A stretch of 35,825 nucleotides of DNA. Source: Candidatus Eiseniibacteriota bacterium (lineage in GTDB: Bacteria > Joyebacterota > Joyebacteria > Joyebacterales > Joyebacteraceae). Below are positions 8,464 to 17,881 of this stretch, in pieces (position 1 is the stretch's first letter; each line of letters starts with the position of its first letter). The stretch is from contig JAUVLG010000022.1 of NCBI GenBank assembly GCA_030595835.1, positions 1-35,825 of the forward strand, read 5' to 3'. A program made the position numbers and the translations under genes. A model generated the notes under the pieces. The model saw only the letters and a program-made list of their open reading frames with translations, was not told where the DNA came from and did not search any database.

Positions 8464-9237
8464 CTACCGCCCTCCCCCCACCCTCTTGTGGATGACCGCG
8501 AGACCCATCAACGTCAGGTCCGGCTCCACCGCCTCGATGGTCTTCGAGAACGCGGCTATCGTCCCGGCCAGTCCTCCGGTCGCTATGACCTTCGGGACCG
8601 TCCCCCACTCATCGATCATGCGCCCGACTATCTCATCAACCTGGCCCACGGCACCGAAGATGATGCCGGACCGCATGGCCTCCGCGGTCGTCTTGCCCAT
8701 CACGTTAGGCGGCGGGTCCACCGCTACGCGAGGAAGCAGAGCACCGCGGCGAAACAGGTTCTCCGCGGACGTGATGACCCCGGGCGCGATGGCTCCCCCG
8801 AGGTAGTGTCCCTCCGCCGTGATGGCGTCGAACGTCGTTGCAGTACCGAAGTCCACCACGATCGCGGGCCCATCGACGATCTCGCCCACCCCCACCGCGT
8901 TGGCGAGGCGGTCCGGACCGACCTCCTTCGGGTCGAAGTAGTCGATGGTGATCCCGAGGTCAAGCTCCGGCCCCACGACGACGGGCGTGACACTCATCAA
9001 CCGCTCCGCCATCTCGGTGAGTGCGGCGGTCAGCGCCGGTACGACCGAACACACGACCACGCCACGTATGTCACCGAACTCCACGCCCGACTGCGTGCAG
9101 AGCTCCCTGACCAGGATGCCGAACTCGTCCGCCGTGCGTCGCGAGTCGCTCGCGATGCGCCAGCGGAAGCGCAGTTCGTCCCGCTCAAAGAGACCGATCA
9201 CCGTGTGTGTGTTGCCTGTGTCTATCGCCAGGAGCAT
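8464..9237 (-). CDS. coaX: Type III pantothenate kinase
   Basis: A 257-residue protein from the ATG at 9237. The longer frame to 9270 is rejected because the family begins at Met-Leu-Leu-Ala-Ile-Asp-Thr-Gly-Asn-Thr and GAGAGG sits upstream of that ATG. ASKHA-fold motifs are the Asp-Thr-Gly-Asn-Thr phosphate loop, the Gly-Pro-Asp-Arg-Leu-Ala-Asn motif and Val-Asp-Phe-Gly-Thr-Ala-Thr-Thr. It phosphorylates pantothenate, the first step of coenzyme A synthesis. It lies 39 bp downstream of the DUF3307 gene. In many bacteria coaX directly follows birA; here satD and DUF3307 intervene. Confidence 0.95.
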   Translation of the reverse strand: MLLAIDTGNTHTVIGLFERDELRFRWRIASDSRRTADEFGILVRELCTQSGVEFGDIRGVVVCSVVPALTAALTEMAERLMSVTPVVVGPELDLGITIDYFDPKEVGPDRLANAVGVGEIVDGPAIVVDFGTATTFDAITAEGHYLGGAIAPGVITSAENLFRRGALLPRVAVDPPPNVMGKTTAEAMRSGIIFGAVGQVDEIVGRMIDEWGTVPKVIATGGLAGTIAAFSKTIEAVEPDLTLMGLAVIHKRVGGGR

Positions 9238-9276
9238 TCTGTTTCCATCCTCTCGCACGCCCTCACACACCGAGCA

Positions 9277-10068
9277 TCAGCGCACCCACAGCATCGTCAA
9301 CCCCACGATGATGCCCGATGCCAGCGCGACCAGCACGCTTGTTAGAGTCCCGATCAGGTAGTACTCCGCGAAATCCTTGTGCCGTCTCCGCGTGAACTCC
9401 GGGAACCTGGCGATCGCCTTGACCGCCATGATGAGACCGAGCGCCGCCCACTGGTTGAAGAGAACGAGAGTCAGCGCCAGGTACCGCTCCAGGTTGCCGA
9501 TCGTGCGGCCCATCTCGTACTCGTTCTCTCCCCCGTCGGCTTCCGTCGGCACCGCCCTGGGAAACCGTTCGAGCACACCTCTCACGATCCGCGTCGCGCC
9601 TCGCCCGTTGAAGACGAAGGCCGCTGCCACCGCGGACCATCGAGCATACCACGTCAGCCAGACCACCGACGGAGACCATTCCGACGTGCCGCCGCCTGTC
9701 CAGTCGATAACCAGTCGCCAGAGAATGAACACGGCCCCAAGATGCAGGGTCTGGTCGACGAAGAAGGCCCCCAATGACGCACCCCACCCACCGCACGCAC
9801 GTGCGCGCGCGGCGTCGAAGACCAGGTGGAGAACGGACAGGCCCAGCAGCCCGCCAACCAGCTGCCAGCTCAGGAACGGCCACAGAACCGCGGCGTGCGC
9901 GACAAAGACCAGTGCGACATGGAGGAGCAGCACTCCCCAGTGTCGCTCCTTCTGCCTGGCCATCCACCTGGTCTGCAAAAGGAAGTCCCCGAAAACGTGC
10001 CCAACGACGAGCAGGATCAGGAGAGACGCGGATTCGCCGCCCATGTCCGACAGCAGCTGCGCTATCAC
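9277..10068 (-). CDS. DUF3307 polytopic membrane protein
   Basis: A 263-residue protein with about six hydrophobic segments. The N-terminal Gly-His-x-Phe-Gly-Asp-Phe-Leu-Leu-Gln-Thr and the following Leu-Leu-His / Val-Leu-His-Leu-x-x-Asp histidines are typical of DUF3307. The inner membrane is the likely location; biochemical function is unknown. The GTG start at 10068 overlaps the satD stop by four bases (GTGA), so translation is coupled. SatD and DUF3307 genes are, to my recollection, recurrent neighbours, which suggests a shared function. Confidence 0.82.
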   Translation of the reverse strand: MIAQLLSDMGGESASLLILLVVGHVFGDFLLQTRWMARQKERHWGVLLLHVALVFVAHAAVLWPFLSWQLVGGLLGLSVLHLVFDAARARACGGWGASLGAFFVDQTLHLGAVFILWRLVIDWTGGGTSEWSPSVVWLTWYARWSAVAAAFVFNGRGATRIVRGVLERFPRAVPTEADGGENEYEMGRTIGNLERYLALTLVLFNQWAALGLIMAVKAIARFPEFTRRRHKDFAEYYLIGTLTSVLVALASGIIVGLTMLWVR

Positions 10069-10745
10069 TCGGTCACCTCCTTGGCTGCTTCGCCGTCGAG
10101 AAGCAGATTGCTATGCCGCTCGAGCAGAATTTCCGCTGAGCGCTCTGCCGCCAGCACCGGATCATGAAACGCAGCCTTGAGTGCCTGGCTGACGCTGGAC
10201 TCGTTGACTCCTCGCGCGGCTGCCGCTTCTCTCTGCGTGCGCGCGGCCCTCACCTGCTCAACGGTTTCCCTCTGGACGCTTGTCCAGCGCCCTCTGACGG
10301 CTCCCACCAGCCACAGAAGACCATTGAGAATCTCGTCGTCTCCTCCGAAACCAGACACAGTGGCCCACCGATCCGCCCGCTTGCCCTCCCCCACGGCCTC
10401 CCGTGCCCTGTGGAAACATGGTCCGTCCATACCGACGGCCAGCTCCCGCAGTTCCGTCGAGATCGTTCCCCAACCCAGGCCGTATCTCACCGAGGTCTCG
10501 CCCAACACCGCCTCAAGTGCCACCAGCACCTTCATGGCCTGTCCGGGCTCCCGGAGCACACCCTGAAACTCATCCCCGAGCGTGATCACGAAGCCGGCTA
10601 CGAGCTCGTCCGCAAACTCCCGGTTGATTCCCTCCAGCTCGCGCTCCAGCAGTTTCTGAAGCTCCGCCCTTTGCGGGGCGAGCCTGGAGCGGCGGATGTC
10701 ACCGATGACCGCCAGATACCTTGTGTCGTCGCCGGGTTTGACCAT
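10065..10745 (-). CDS. satD: SatD family protein with C-terminal helix-turn-helix region
   Basis: A 226-residue protein. The N-terminal Tyr-Leu-Ala-Val-Ile-Gly-Asp-Ile-Arg-x-Ser-Arg and the central Gly-Asp-Glu-Phe-Gln-Gly motif are characteristic of the SatD family, named from the streptococcal sat (secretion and acid tolerance) locus. The C-terminal part (about 155-195) has an Ala-Ala-Ala-Arg-Gly-Val-Asn-Glu-Ser-Ser-Val-Ser-Gln-Ala-Leu pattern that fits a DNA-binding helix-turn-helix. The ATG is preceded by GGAGGT. It overlaps the DUF3307 gene by four bases. The AT-rich promoter with an operator-like array upstream (10763-10888) makes autoregulation an attractive but untested idea. Confidence 0.82.
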   Translation of the reverse strand: MVKPGDDTRYLAVIGDIRRSRLAPQRAELQKLLERELEGINREFADELVAGFVITLGDEFQGVLREPGQAMKVLVALEAVLGETSVRYGLGWGTISTELRELAVGMDGPCFHRAREAVGEGKRADRWATVSGFGGDDEILNGLLWLVGAVRGRWTSVQRETVEQVRAARTQREAAAARGVNESSVSQALKAAFHDPVLAAERSAEILLERHSNLLLDGEAAKEVTE

Positions 10746-10762
10746 CGCAACCTCCGGAGGTG

Positions 10763-10888
10763 ATGCTCATCGACTTAGGCACAGTCGCTTAAGTGCCTCA
10801 ACTTAACCTCAATGGCCCAAGTTCATACACTTCAGCTATAACACTACAGTTGCATACACTTGGCCAAATTAGCTTAAGGTCACCCCTT
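10763..10888. promoter_or_regulatory. Operator-like array with 28-bp period upstream of satD
   Basis: Dyads of the form AAGT-N6-ACTT occur at 10791-10804 and 10819-10832. A variant CAGT-N7-ACTT lies at 10847-10861. A right half ACTT lies at 10773-10776 and a degenerate AAGG-N5-CCTT at 10876-10888. Left arms of the main three start exactly 28 bp apart. The first is embedded in a larger perfect palindrome, TTAAGT-N6-ACTTAA (10789-10806). The longer word CATACACTT is repeated at 10824 and 10853. The array covers the satD promoter and leader. Confidence 0.5.
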
Positions 10889-10894
10889 CGTCAA
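10866..10894 (-). promoter_or_regulatory. Putative promoter of satD-DUF3307(-coaX)
   Basis: On the minus strand TTGACG (10894-10889) and TAATTT (10871-10866) have a 17-bp spacer in a markedly AT-rich stretch between birA and satD. Confidence 0.45.
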
Positions 10895-10904
10895 GCTCAA
10901 TCTT

Positions 10905-11702
10905 CTATTTCCGCACAGACAGCGTCACATCGCCCGTTGGAAGCAGTTTTCGGTGTCTGCCGTCAGCGAGCCTGAGGACTACGCCACCATCGTCCTCCAA
11001 CCCGAAGACCGTGCCCTGCACGGTCTCATCCCCGACCGTCGCCGTGACGGCCTCGCCTATGACCAGAGAGAGCCGCCTCCATTCCTCCATGAGTTCCGCG
11101 TGGCCCGGTCCGCGGTAGGCGAAGTACCGGCTCTCGAACTCAGCCAGAATGCGCGCCAGAAGCGCCGCCCGATCGCAGCTCTCCCCTGCCTCCCGCAGAA
11201 GCGAGGTCGCCTCGTACCATTTGGGGTCGGGCAGCTCACGCTCGGGCACGTTGGCGTTGACCCCCACACCGACAACGAGCGCCCCCTCTCCGGCCGATAC
11301 GACCATCACGCCGGCGAGCTTCCGCCCACCGACGAAGATATCGTTCGGCCACTTGATGCGCGCGCTTGGCCCAACGAGATCGATGACCGTCCGCGCCACC
11401 GCCACCGCCGCAACAACGGAGAGGCCGCCCGCCCGGTCCGGCGGCAGATGCGGTCTCAGCACGAACGAGAACCAGAGCCCGCCCGGCGGCGACTCCCAGA
11501 CATTACCCCTGCGGCCGTGCCCGCCCGTCTGAGTCTCCGCGACCACGAGCGTCCCTTCCGGGGCGCCGCTGATGGCGAGCCTCTTAGCCGTGTCGTTGGT
11601 GGAGACGATGGAGCCGTAGGCGTGGACCCGCCAGCGGATGCGCCGGTCGCACAGGAGAGGGAGGATCGTGTCTTCGGTCAGGGCATCCCGCGGCATCGTC
11701 AC
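10905..11702 (-). CDS. birA: Biotin--[acetyl-CoA-carboxylase] ligase (short form, no N-terminal HTH)
   Basis: A 265-residue protein. Motifs in order: Ser-Thr-Asn-Asp-Thr-Ala, Gln-Thr-Gly-Gly-His-Gly-Arg-Arg-Gly (biotinyl-AMP loop, with His where Arg is usual), Lys-Trp-Pro-Asn-Asp-Ile, and Lys-Leu-Ala-Gly-Val. The C-terminal SH3-like cap ends the protein. It activates biotin and attaches it to the carrier domain of biotin-dependent carboxylases. The N-terminal repressor wHTH of E. coli BirA is absent, so this is a group I ligase. The GTG start at 11702 overlaps the nadC stop (GTGA), so it is coupled to nadC. Confidence 0.95.
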   Translation of the reverse strand: MTMPRDALTEDTILPLLCDRRIRWRVHAYGSIVSTNDTAKRLAISGAPEGTLVVAETQTGGHGRRGNVWESPPGGLWFSFVLRPHLPPDRAGGLSVVAAVAVARTVIDLVGPSARIKWPNDIFVGGRKLAGVMVVSAGEGALVVGVGVNANVPERELPDPKWYEATSLLREAGESCDRAALLARILAEFESRYFAYRGPGHAELMEEWRRLSLVIGEAVTATVGDETVQGTVFGLEDDGGVVLRLADGRHRKLLPTGDVTLSVRK

Positions 11703-12580
11703 TCCGAACGCCCGGGACCGGCCGAGCCGGCATCCGGGAGCCCGCTCAGCTCGAGCGAGATGTCCATGGCCGTGACGGAGTGCGTGAGGGCCCCCACGGA
11801 GACGAAGTCGGGTTCCAGCTCCGCCACAGCGCGGAGGTTCTCGTCCGTGATCCCACCGGAGACCTCTATCTCAGGCGGGGAATCCACCGACCTCGCAAGC
11901 GCGATGGCGTCCCGCATCTGCTCAAGTGTCATGTTGTCGAGCATGATCCTGTCTGCGCCGGCCCCCATCGCCGACGCCACCTCGTCGATGGACCTCGCCT
12001 CGACCTCGACGACCAGATCGGGGTGACTCGACCGCGCGGCCGAGACGGCCTGGGCTATGCCGCCCGCCGCCTCTATGTGGTTGTCCTTGATGAGGATCAT
12101 GTCCCAGAGACCCATTCGGTGGTTTCCCGCACCTCCGATCTTCACGGCGTACTTCTCGAGTGCCCTCAGGCCCGGTGTCGTCTTGCGCGTATCCAGCACG
12201 CGCGTGCGACCGTCACCGAGTGCCGCAGTGCAGGCCGCCGCTGCCGTCGCGATCCCGGAGAGACGCTGCAGGAAGTTCAGGGCGACCCTCTCGCCCGTCA
12301 GAATGCCCCGGGTTCCGCCCTCGATCGTGGCCAGCGCGGTCCCCTCCACCACGCGATCGCCGTCCGCGACACGTGCGGTGAACACGAGTCCTGGATCACA
12401 CTCGGCGAAGACCGCGCGAGCGACATCGAGCCCCGCCACCACGCCTTCCGCCTTCGCCCTGATGGTCCCGAGCGATTCGTGCCCGGCCAGGATGGTCGAC
12501 TCCGTGGTCACGTCGCCCGTGCCTACGTCCTCCGCGACCGCCCTGCGTACGAGTTCGAGGATGTTCCGCTCTAGCGTCAT
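11699..12580 (-). CDS. nadC: Nicotinate-nucleotide pyrophosphorylase (carboxylating)
   Basis: A 293-residue protein, the usual length for quinolinate phosphoribosyltransferase. Clear signatures are Glu-Asp-Val-Gly-x-Gly-Asp-Val-Thr-Thr near the N-terminus, Arg-Lys-Thr-Thr-Pro-Gly-Leu-Arg, the Gly-Gly-x-x-Asn-His-Arg-x-Gly-Leu-x-Asp segment with Lys-Asp-Asn-His, and the late Glu-Val-Ser-Gly-Gly-Ile. It converts quinolinate and PRPP to nicotinate mononucleotide in de novo NAD synthesis. The ATG at 12580 overlaps the uvrB stop by four bases (ATGA), so uvrB-nadC-birA is a translationally coupled chain. nadA and nadB are not in the window. Confidence 0.96.
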   Translation of the reverse strand: MTLERNILELVRRAVAEDVGTGDVTTESTILAGHESLGTIRAKAEGVVAGLDVARAVFAECDPGLVFTARVADGDRVVEGTALATIEGGTRGILTGERVALNFLQRLSGIATAAAACTAALGDGRTRVLDTRKTTPGLRALEKYAVKIGGAGNHRMGLWDMILIKDNHIEAAGGIAQAVSAARSSHPDLVVEVEARSIDEVASAMGAGADRIMLDNMTLEQMRDAIALARSVDSPPEIEVSGGITDENLRAVAELEPDFVSVGALTHSVTAMDISLELSGLPDAGSAGPGRSE

Positions 12581-14769
12581 CTCTTCGGCCCCCGCTTCTC
12601 CTTCCCGTAGACAACACCGGCCCGCTTCTCCTTGCCGGCGTTCTTCGATCGGCGTCTCCGCGCTCCCTTCGGCATCGGTCGACCGGCGGGTGGTTGTGCG
12701 TCCCCGCGCGGATCGCTCGCATCGCGCCTCGCGCTCGCCTTGCCCGCGGGCGCCCTGCCGGCGCTCTTGCCCCCACTGTCATCCAACGCGTCCGCCATCC
12801 GGAGTTCGTCTATCCTGTCGCGGAGTGAGGCCGCTTTCTCGAACTCGAGCCGCGCCGCGGCGTTCATCATCTGCTCCTCCAGGATCGCCATCATCTGGAC
12901 ACGGTCCAGACCCGGCTCGAGTCGCAGCATCTCGATGTCAGAATCAACGTCGGACCTGGCATCGGCCACGGCAGTGGCTCGCATTATCTCTTCGACGGAC
13001 TTGACGATGCTCTTGGGCTCGATGCCATGCTTCTTGTTGTATTTGATCTGGATGTTGCGCCGACGCTCCATCTCAGCCAGTGCGCGCTCCATGGAACCGG
13101 TCACGACGTCCGCATAGAAAATGACAAGACCACCCAGGTTCCGCGCCGCGCGGCCGGACGTTTGAATGAGCGAGGTGTCGGACCTGAGGAACCCTTCTTT
13201 GTCCGCGTCGAGCACGGCAACGAGGGACACCTCCGGCAAGTCCAGCCCCTCTCTCAGCAGATTGATGCCGACGAGAACGTCGAACTCCCCCAGTCTCAGC
13301 CCCCTGATGATCTCCACTCTCTCCAGAGCCACAATATCGGAGTGCAGGTACCTCACGCGCACCCCCAGCCCACCCAGATAGTCGGTCAGATCCTCCGACA
13401 TGCGCTTCGTGAGAGTCGTCACCAGCACGCGGCCCCCCTCGGCGACGCGCGTCCGTATCTCCTCGAGCAGGTCGTCGACCTGCCCTTCCACCGGGCGCAC
13501 GACTATCTCAGGATCCACAAGGCCGGTGGGCCGGATGATCTGCTCGACGATCACACCCTCCGACTTCGAGAGTTCATAGGGCCCGGGCGTCGCCGAAACG
13601 AACACCACCTGGTTCATGAACTTCTCGGACTCCTCGAACATGAGCGGCCGGTTGTCCAGCGCCGATGGCAACCTGAACCCGTACTTGACCAGCGTCTCCT
13701 TGCGCGAACGATCGCCGCGGAACATACCGCGAAGCTGCGGCACCGCCACGTGCGACTCATCGATGAACACCAGGAAGTCGTCCGGGAAGTAGTCGAGAAG
13801 GACATCAGGGCGCGACCCCGGCCCGCGCCCTGAGAGATGACGGGAGTAGTTCTCGATGCCGCTGCAGTAGCCCATCTCACGCATCATCTCGATGTCGAAG
13901 CTTGTCCTCTGCTCGATTCGCTGCGCCTCCAGGAGCTTGCCCTCAGCTCTGAAGTATTCGAGCTGCTGCGCGAGCTCGGCCTCGATACCCTTGATGGCAA
14001 GCTCGATGTTCTCCTGCGTCGTCACCCAGTGCTTCGCCGGATATATCGACACGTCTTCGAGCTCATCGGTCACCTTGCGCGTCACGAGATCGATAACGGA
14101 CAGCCTCTCCACCTCGTCGCCGAAGAGCTCTACGCGAATGGCCCATTCCTCATACGACGGCCTGATCTCGATGATGTCGCCGCGCACCCTGAAGGAGCCG
14201 CGCGCGAACTCCACGTCGTTCCTGTCGTACTGCATGTCGATGAGGTCGCGGAGCATCTTGTTGCGGTCGACCTCCTGCCCGACGGACAGGGCGAGCATCA
14301 TCGACTTGTAGACCTCGGGCGAGCCCAGGCCGTATATGCACGACACCGACGCGACGATGACGACGTCCCGACGCTCAAGCAGAGAAGCCGTTGCGCGCAG
14401 GCGCAATCGGTCGATCTCGTCGTTGATGTCGGCGTCCTTCTCGATGTAGGTATCGGTGACCGGGACGTAGGCTTCAGGCTGGTAGTAGTCGTAGTAGCTG
14501 ACGAAGTACTCGACGGCGTTCTGAGGGAAGAAGGCGCGGAACTCGGCGAATAGCTGCGCGGCGAGCGTCTTGTTGTGGGAGATGATGAGAGCAGGCCGGT
14601 TGGTTTGCGCGATGACGTTGGCCATCGTGAAGGTCTTGCCGGAGCCCGTCACGCCCAGAAGAGTCTGGAAGCGCTCGCCCTGCTCGATGCCCCTCGTGAG
14701 CTCTTCTATCGCACTGTTCTGGTCGCCCTGCGGCTCGAAGCCCGCTGTCAGGCGAAAGGGAGTTTGCAT
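12577..14769 (-). CDS. uvrB: Excinuclease ABC subunit UvrB with a long basic C-terminal tail
   Basis: A 730-residue protein from the ATG at 14769 (GAGGTG upstream; Met-Gln-Thr-Pro-Phe matches the family start). The frame is open 69 codons further upstream, but that part is not UvrB-like. Walker A Gly-Val-Thr-Gly-Ser-Gly-Lys-Thr (39-46), the Tyr-Tyr-Asp-Tyr-Tyr-Gln-Pro-Glu beta-hairpin, Asp-Glu-Ser-His, and Gln-x-Ser-Gly-Arg-Ala-Ala-Arg-Asn are all present. The UVR domain that contacts UvrC follows. It acts as the damage-verification helicase of nucleotide excision repair. Beyond the UVR domain there is an unusual tail of about 65 residues rich in Lys, Arg, Gly, Ala and Pro, likely disordered. 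Confidence 0.97.
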   Translation of the reverse strand: MQTPFRLTAGFEPQGDQNSAIEELTRGIEQGERFQTLLGVTGSGKTFTMANVIAQTNRPALIISHNKTLAAQLFAEFRAFFPQNAVEYFVSYYDYYQPEAYVPVTDTYIEKDADINDEIDRLRLRATASLLERRDVVIVASVSCIYGLGSPEVYKSMMLALSVGQEVDRNKMLRDLIDMQYDRNDVEFARGSFRVRGDIIEIRPSYEEWAIRVELFGDEVERLSVIDLVTRKVTDELEDVSIYPAKHWVTTQENIELAIKGIEAELAQQLEYFRAEGKLLEAQRIEQRTSFDIEMMREMGYCSGIENYSRHLSGRGPGSRPDVLLDYFPDDFLVFIDESHVAVPQLRGMFRGDRSRKETLVKYGFRLPSALDNRPLMFEESEKFMNQVVFVSATPGPYELSKSEGVIVEQIIRPTGLVDPEIVVRPVEGQVDDLLEEIRTRVAEGGRVLVTTLTKRMSEDLTDYLGGLGVRVRYLHSDIVALERVEIIRGLRLGEFDVLVGINLLREGLDLPEVSLVAVLDADKEGFLRSDTSLIQTSGRAARNLGGLVIFYADVVTGSMERALAEMERRRNIQIKYNKKHGIEPKSIVKSVEEIMRATAVADARSDVDSDIEMLRLEPGLDRVQMMAILEEQMMNAAARLEFEKAASLRDRIDELRMADALDDSGGKSAGRAPAGKASARRDASDPRGDAQPPAGRPMPKGARRRRSKNAGKEKRAGVVYGKEKRGPKR

Positions 14770-14828
14770 TGGCACCTCGGACGCGCAGGGTCGCGGCCGG
14801 TCGACCTCCCCACGTGCGCCGCTAAACG

Positions 14829-15638
<810 letters not shown>

Positions 15639-15674
15639 GAGTGCCTCCAGCATGCTTGTCGTTGTTCCAGACTG

Positions 15675-17048
15675 CTAGTACTCGTACCTTACAGTGTACC
15701 TGACAATGGCCTCCCCGTCACGCTCGACCGGCACGGAGAACTCGATTCTGTAGGCTTCCTTCTTCTCGAAATCATGCGTTGTGCGGGTGATCGTCCAGAA
15801 TCCGCGGGGGTGGTCGACAAGCCTGATGACCACGTCCTCACCCTTGTGATTCCGGAGAGAGACCTCGTAGTCCTCCTCGCGGACCCTGTCGGTTATGCGT
15901 CTCGAATCGAGCGTCTTGCGCTCGGCCGCGACGTCGAAGGCGTTCCCCATGTAGAGGCTCATGTCCTCGTCCCTCGACGTGTGGTTGATACGGTCCTCCC
16001 CGATAAACTGGAGCGCACCAACCGAGTCGGCCTTGTACATCCGGACCTTGCCCGCCGGAAGCGGTATGCCGAGCCCTGCTTCCTCGGAGTTCTTGAACTC
16101 GAGAAGCACGCGGACGTCGCCGCTCCTGTGATGGTCAAACTCAAGGACCTTCTCAACCGCCACGTCCGTGCTCGGGAAGAAGGTCAGCTGCTTAATCTCC
16201 CGATCGGCCACGGTGGCCGGTGTGTCCAGCTTGTAGAGGTGATACTCGAAGAGCGACTCCTCCTGGAAGGACGGCGGCGCGGCGCCCTTTGCGAGCGCCA
16301 TGTAATCCGCCTCCTGAACCATGTCACCTCTGCCCCAGTCCTGGGTCCGGTGGACGTCCCCCGCCACGAGGTCGAGCTGCGCGTCCTCGTAGCTGGCGCC
16401 CGAGCGGTTGTCTATCGACACCCAGGCGGCGAGGTCGATGTTCGAATCCTCGGCGTCTATGACGCCGACGTACTCCGCGTGCCAGTTGATGCTGGAGGTC
16501 ATGTACGTGACCTCGACCAGTCTGTCGCCGTCCTCGTCCGCACCGAGCTTCCAGACGAGCGTCGGCTTCGAGATCAGCCCGGACGGCAGCGTGGGGAATC
16601 TGATGTAGGACACCTTCTCCCTGTTCAGTGAGAGAATGGGACCGGCTCCCCGTCCCTGATCCAGCACGATGGACGAGCCGTCAAAACTGACCAGCCGGCC
16701 CGTGAACAGATCGGCGTCCTCCCCTACCACGTCGATCTCCGTCTCGAGGTACTTCTCGAGGATCTTGGAGGAACTCGCCAGGTCGAACCTGTAGTTCTGC
16801 TCCCAGACACTGGCCGGGTGCCCGGCGAGCACCTTGAAGTGCACGCTGGTCGGGTCGATCCTGGCTGCGACGTCGTCGAACCTGAGCTCGCTGACGCCGG
16901 ACTCGATATCCATCTCCCGTACGTCTTTGACCAGGGCAAGATCCCTGTTGTAGATGGTGATGGAAACCCCGGGCTCGTCCGCGGCCTGCGAGACCGCGGC
17001 GATGGCTACTACCAGTACGGCTACGAAGATGACCTGACATCGTCTCAT
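15675..17048 (-). CDS. Exported DUF4139 family protein
   Basis: A 457-residue protein from the ATG at 17048, chosen for AAAGGAG upstream and an immediate signal peptide (Met-Arg-Arg-Cys, hydrophobic core, Ser-Gln-Ala-Ala-Asp). The open frame continues upstream into uppP but is a shadow there. The body opens with Tyr-Asn-x-Asp-Leu-Ala-Leu-Val-Lys-Asp, has a Trp-His-Ala-Glu-Tyr segment near the middle, and ends in beta-rich sequence, as in DUF4139 proteins. Likely periplasmic or outer-surface location; no enzymatic motif is known. It sits 29 bp after uppP and 36 bp before the rodZ-like gene, inside the envelope cluster. Confidence 0.82.
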   Translation of the reverse strand: MRRCQVIFVAVLVVAIAAVSQAADEPGVSITIYNRDLALVKDVREMDIESGVSELRFDDVAARIDPTSVHFKVLAGHPASVWEQNYRFDLASSSKILEKYLETEIDVVGEDADLFTGRLVSFDGSSIVLDQGRGAGPILSLNREKVSYIRFPTLPSGLISKPTLVWKLGADEDGDRLVEVTYMTSSINWHAEYVGVIDAEDSNIDLAAWVSIDNRSGASYEDAQLDLVAGDVHRTQDWGRGDMVQEADYMALAKGAAPPSFQEESLFEYHLYKLDTPATVADREIKQLTFFPSTDVAVEKVLEFDHHRSGDVRVLLEFKNSEEAGLGIPLPAGKVRMYKADSVGALQFIGEDRINHTSRDEDMSLYMGNAFDVAAERKTLDSRRITDRVREEDYEVSLRNHKGEDVVIRLVDHPRGFWTITRTTHDFEKKEAYRIEFSVPVERDGEAIVRYTVRYEY

Positions 17049-17077
17049 AGCGATGTCTCCTTTCAACAAACTCCCGT

Positions 17078-17878
17078 TCAATGTCCCGTTAGGACGAACG
17101 CGAGCGACACGGCGCCCACGGTCCAACAGTAGTACGCAAAGCTCGACAGCTTCCCGGTCGTCACGGCCCTCAGAAGCAGAGCGATCGCGGGCAACGCCGA
17201 CAGGAACGCGGCCAGTGTCCCGAGCGCCAGCGCCGGGCCCGAAGACGCACCGGCCGCAAGAGCGTCTCCCAGACTTGCAGCGGCGGCGCCGAATATGACG
17301 GGGACCGAGAGCAGGAACGCGAACTCGGCCGCGGCCCGGCGTTCCAGTCCCACCGCGAACCCGGCCGTTATCGTCGATCCGGAGCGTGAGATACCCGGCA
17401 GGATCGCCAGCGCCTGCGCCGCGCCGATGGCCAGCGCATCCAGCCAGGTCCCGCGCGCTTTCGTGCCCGGAAAGAGCTTGCCAGAGAACCACAGTATGAA
17501 ACCCGTGACTATCAGAAGAACAGAGACGAGCACGGGGCTCGTGAATGCCTGCTCGATGCGAGGAGCAAGGAAGTAGCCGACCGCCGCGGCCGGAACGGTT
17601 CCTAGGAGGAGGTGCAGCGCGAGTCGCACCTCGGCCGCGTCATGCTGCAGCCGCATCACGCACCGCGCCAGAGCCACGAGAATGCTGGCAATGCGTCCAC
17701 GGAAGAAGAGCACGACGGCCATCGCCGTCCCGAAATGGACGAACACCTCGAACGTAACTCCGGGACTCTCTACCCCAAAGAAGTGCTCCGCGAGAGCCAG
17801 GTGACCGGAGCTCGACACCGGCAGAAACTCGGTCAGTCCCTGCAGCAAACCAAGGAGTATTCCCTGCAGAACCGTCAT
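17078..17878 (-). CDS. uppP: Undecaprenyl-diphosphatase (BacA/UppP)
   Basis: A 266-residue polytopic membrane protein. The N-terminal Gly-Leu-Thr-Glu-Phe-Leu-Pro-Val-Ser-Ser-Ser-Gly-His motif and the second Pro-Gly-Ile-Ser-Arg-Ser-Gly-Ser motif are the two catalytic signatures of the UppP family. It dephosphorylates undecaprenyl diphosphate to recycle the lipid carrier for peptidoglycan and surface polysaccharides, and it confers bacitracin tolerance in other bacteria. It starts 3 bp after the UbiA stop, so the two membrane-lipid enzymes are co-transcribed. Confidence 0.96.
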   Translation of the reverse strand: MTVLQGILLGLLQGLTEFLPVSSSGHLALAEHFFGVESPGVTFEVFVHFGTAMAVVLFFRGRIASILVALARCVMRLQHDAAEVRLALHLLLGTVPAAAVGYFLAPRIEQAFTSPVLVSVLLIVTGFILWFSGKLFPGTKARGTWLDALAIGAAQALAILPGISRSGSTITAGFAVGLERRAAAEFAFLLSVPVIFGAAAASLGDALAAGASSGPALALGTLAAFLSALPAIALLLRAVTTGKLSSFAYYCWTVGAVSLAFVLTGH

Positions 17879-17881
17879 CTT

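Noticed and set aside
17049-17492. N-terminal extension of the DUF4139 gene
   Set aside because: The extra codons overlap uppP out of frame and are Arg/Gly-rich shadow sequence; the ATG at 17048 has a Shine-Dalgarno and a signal peptide.
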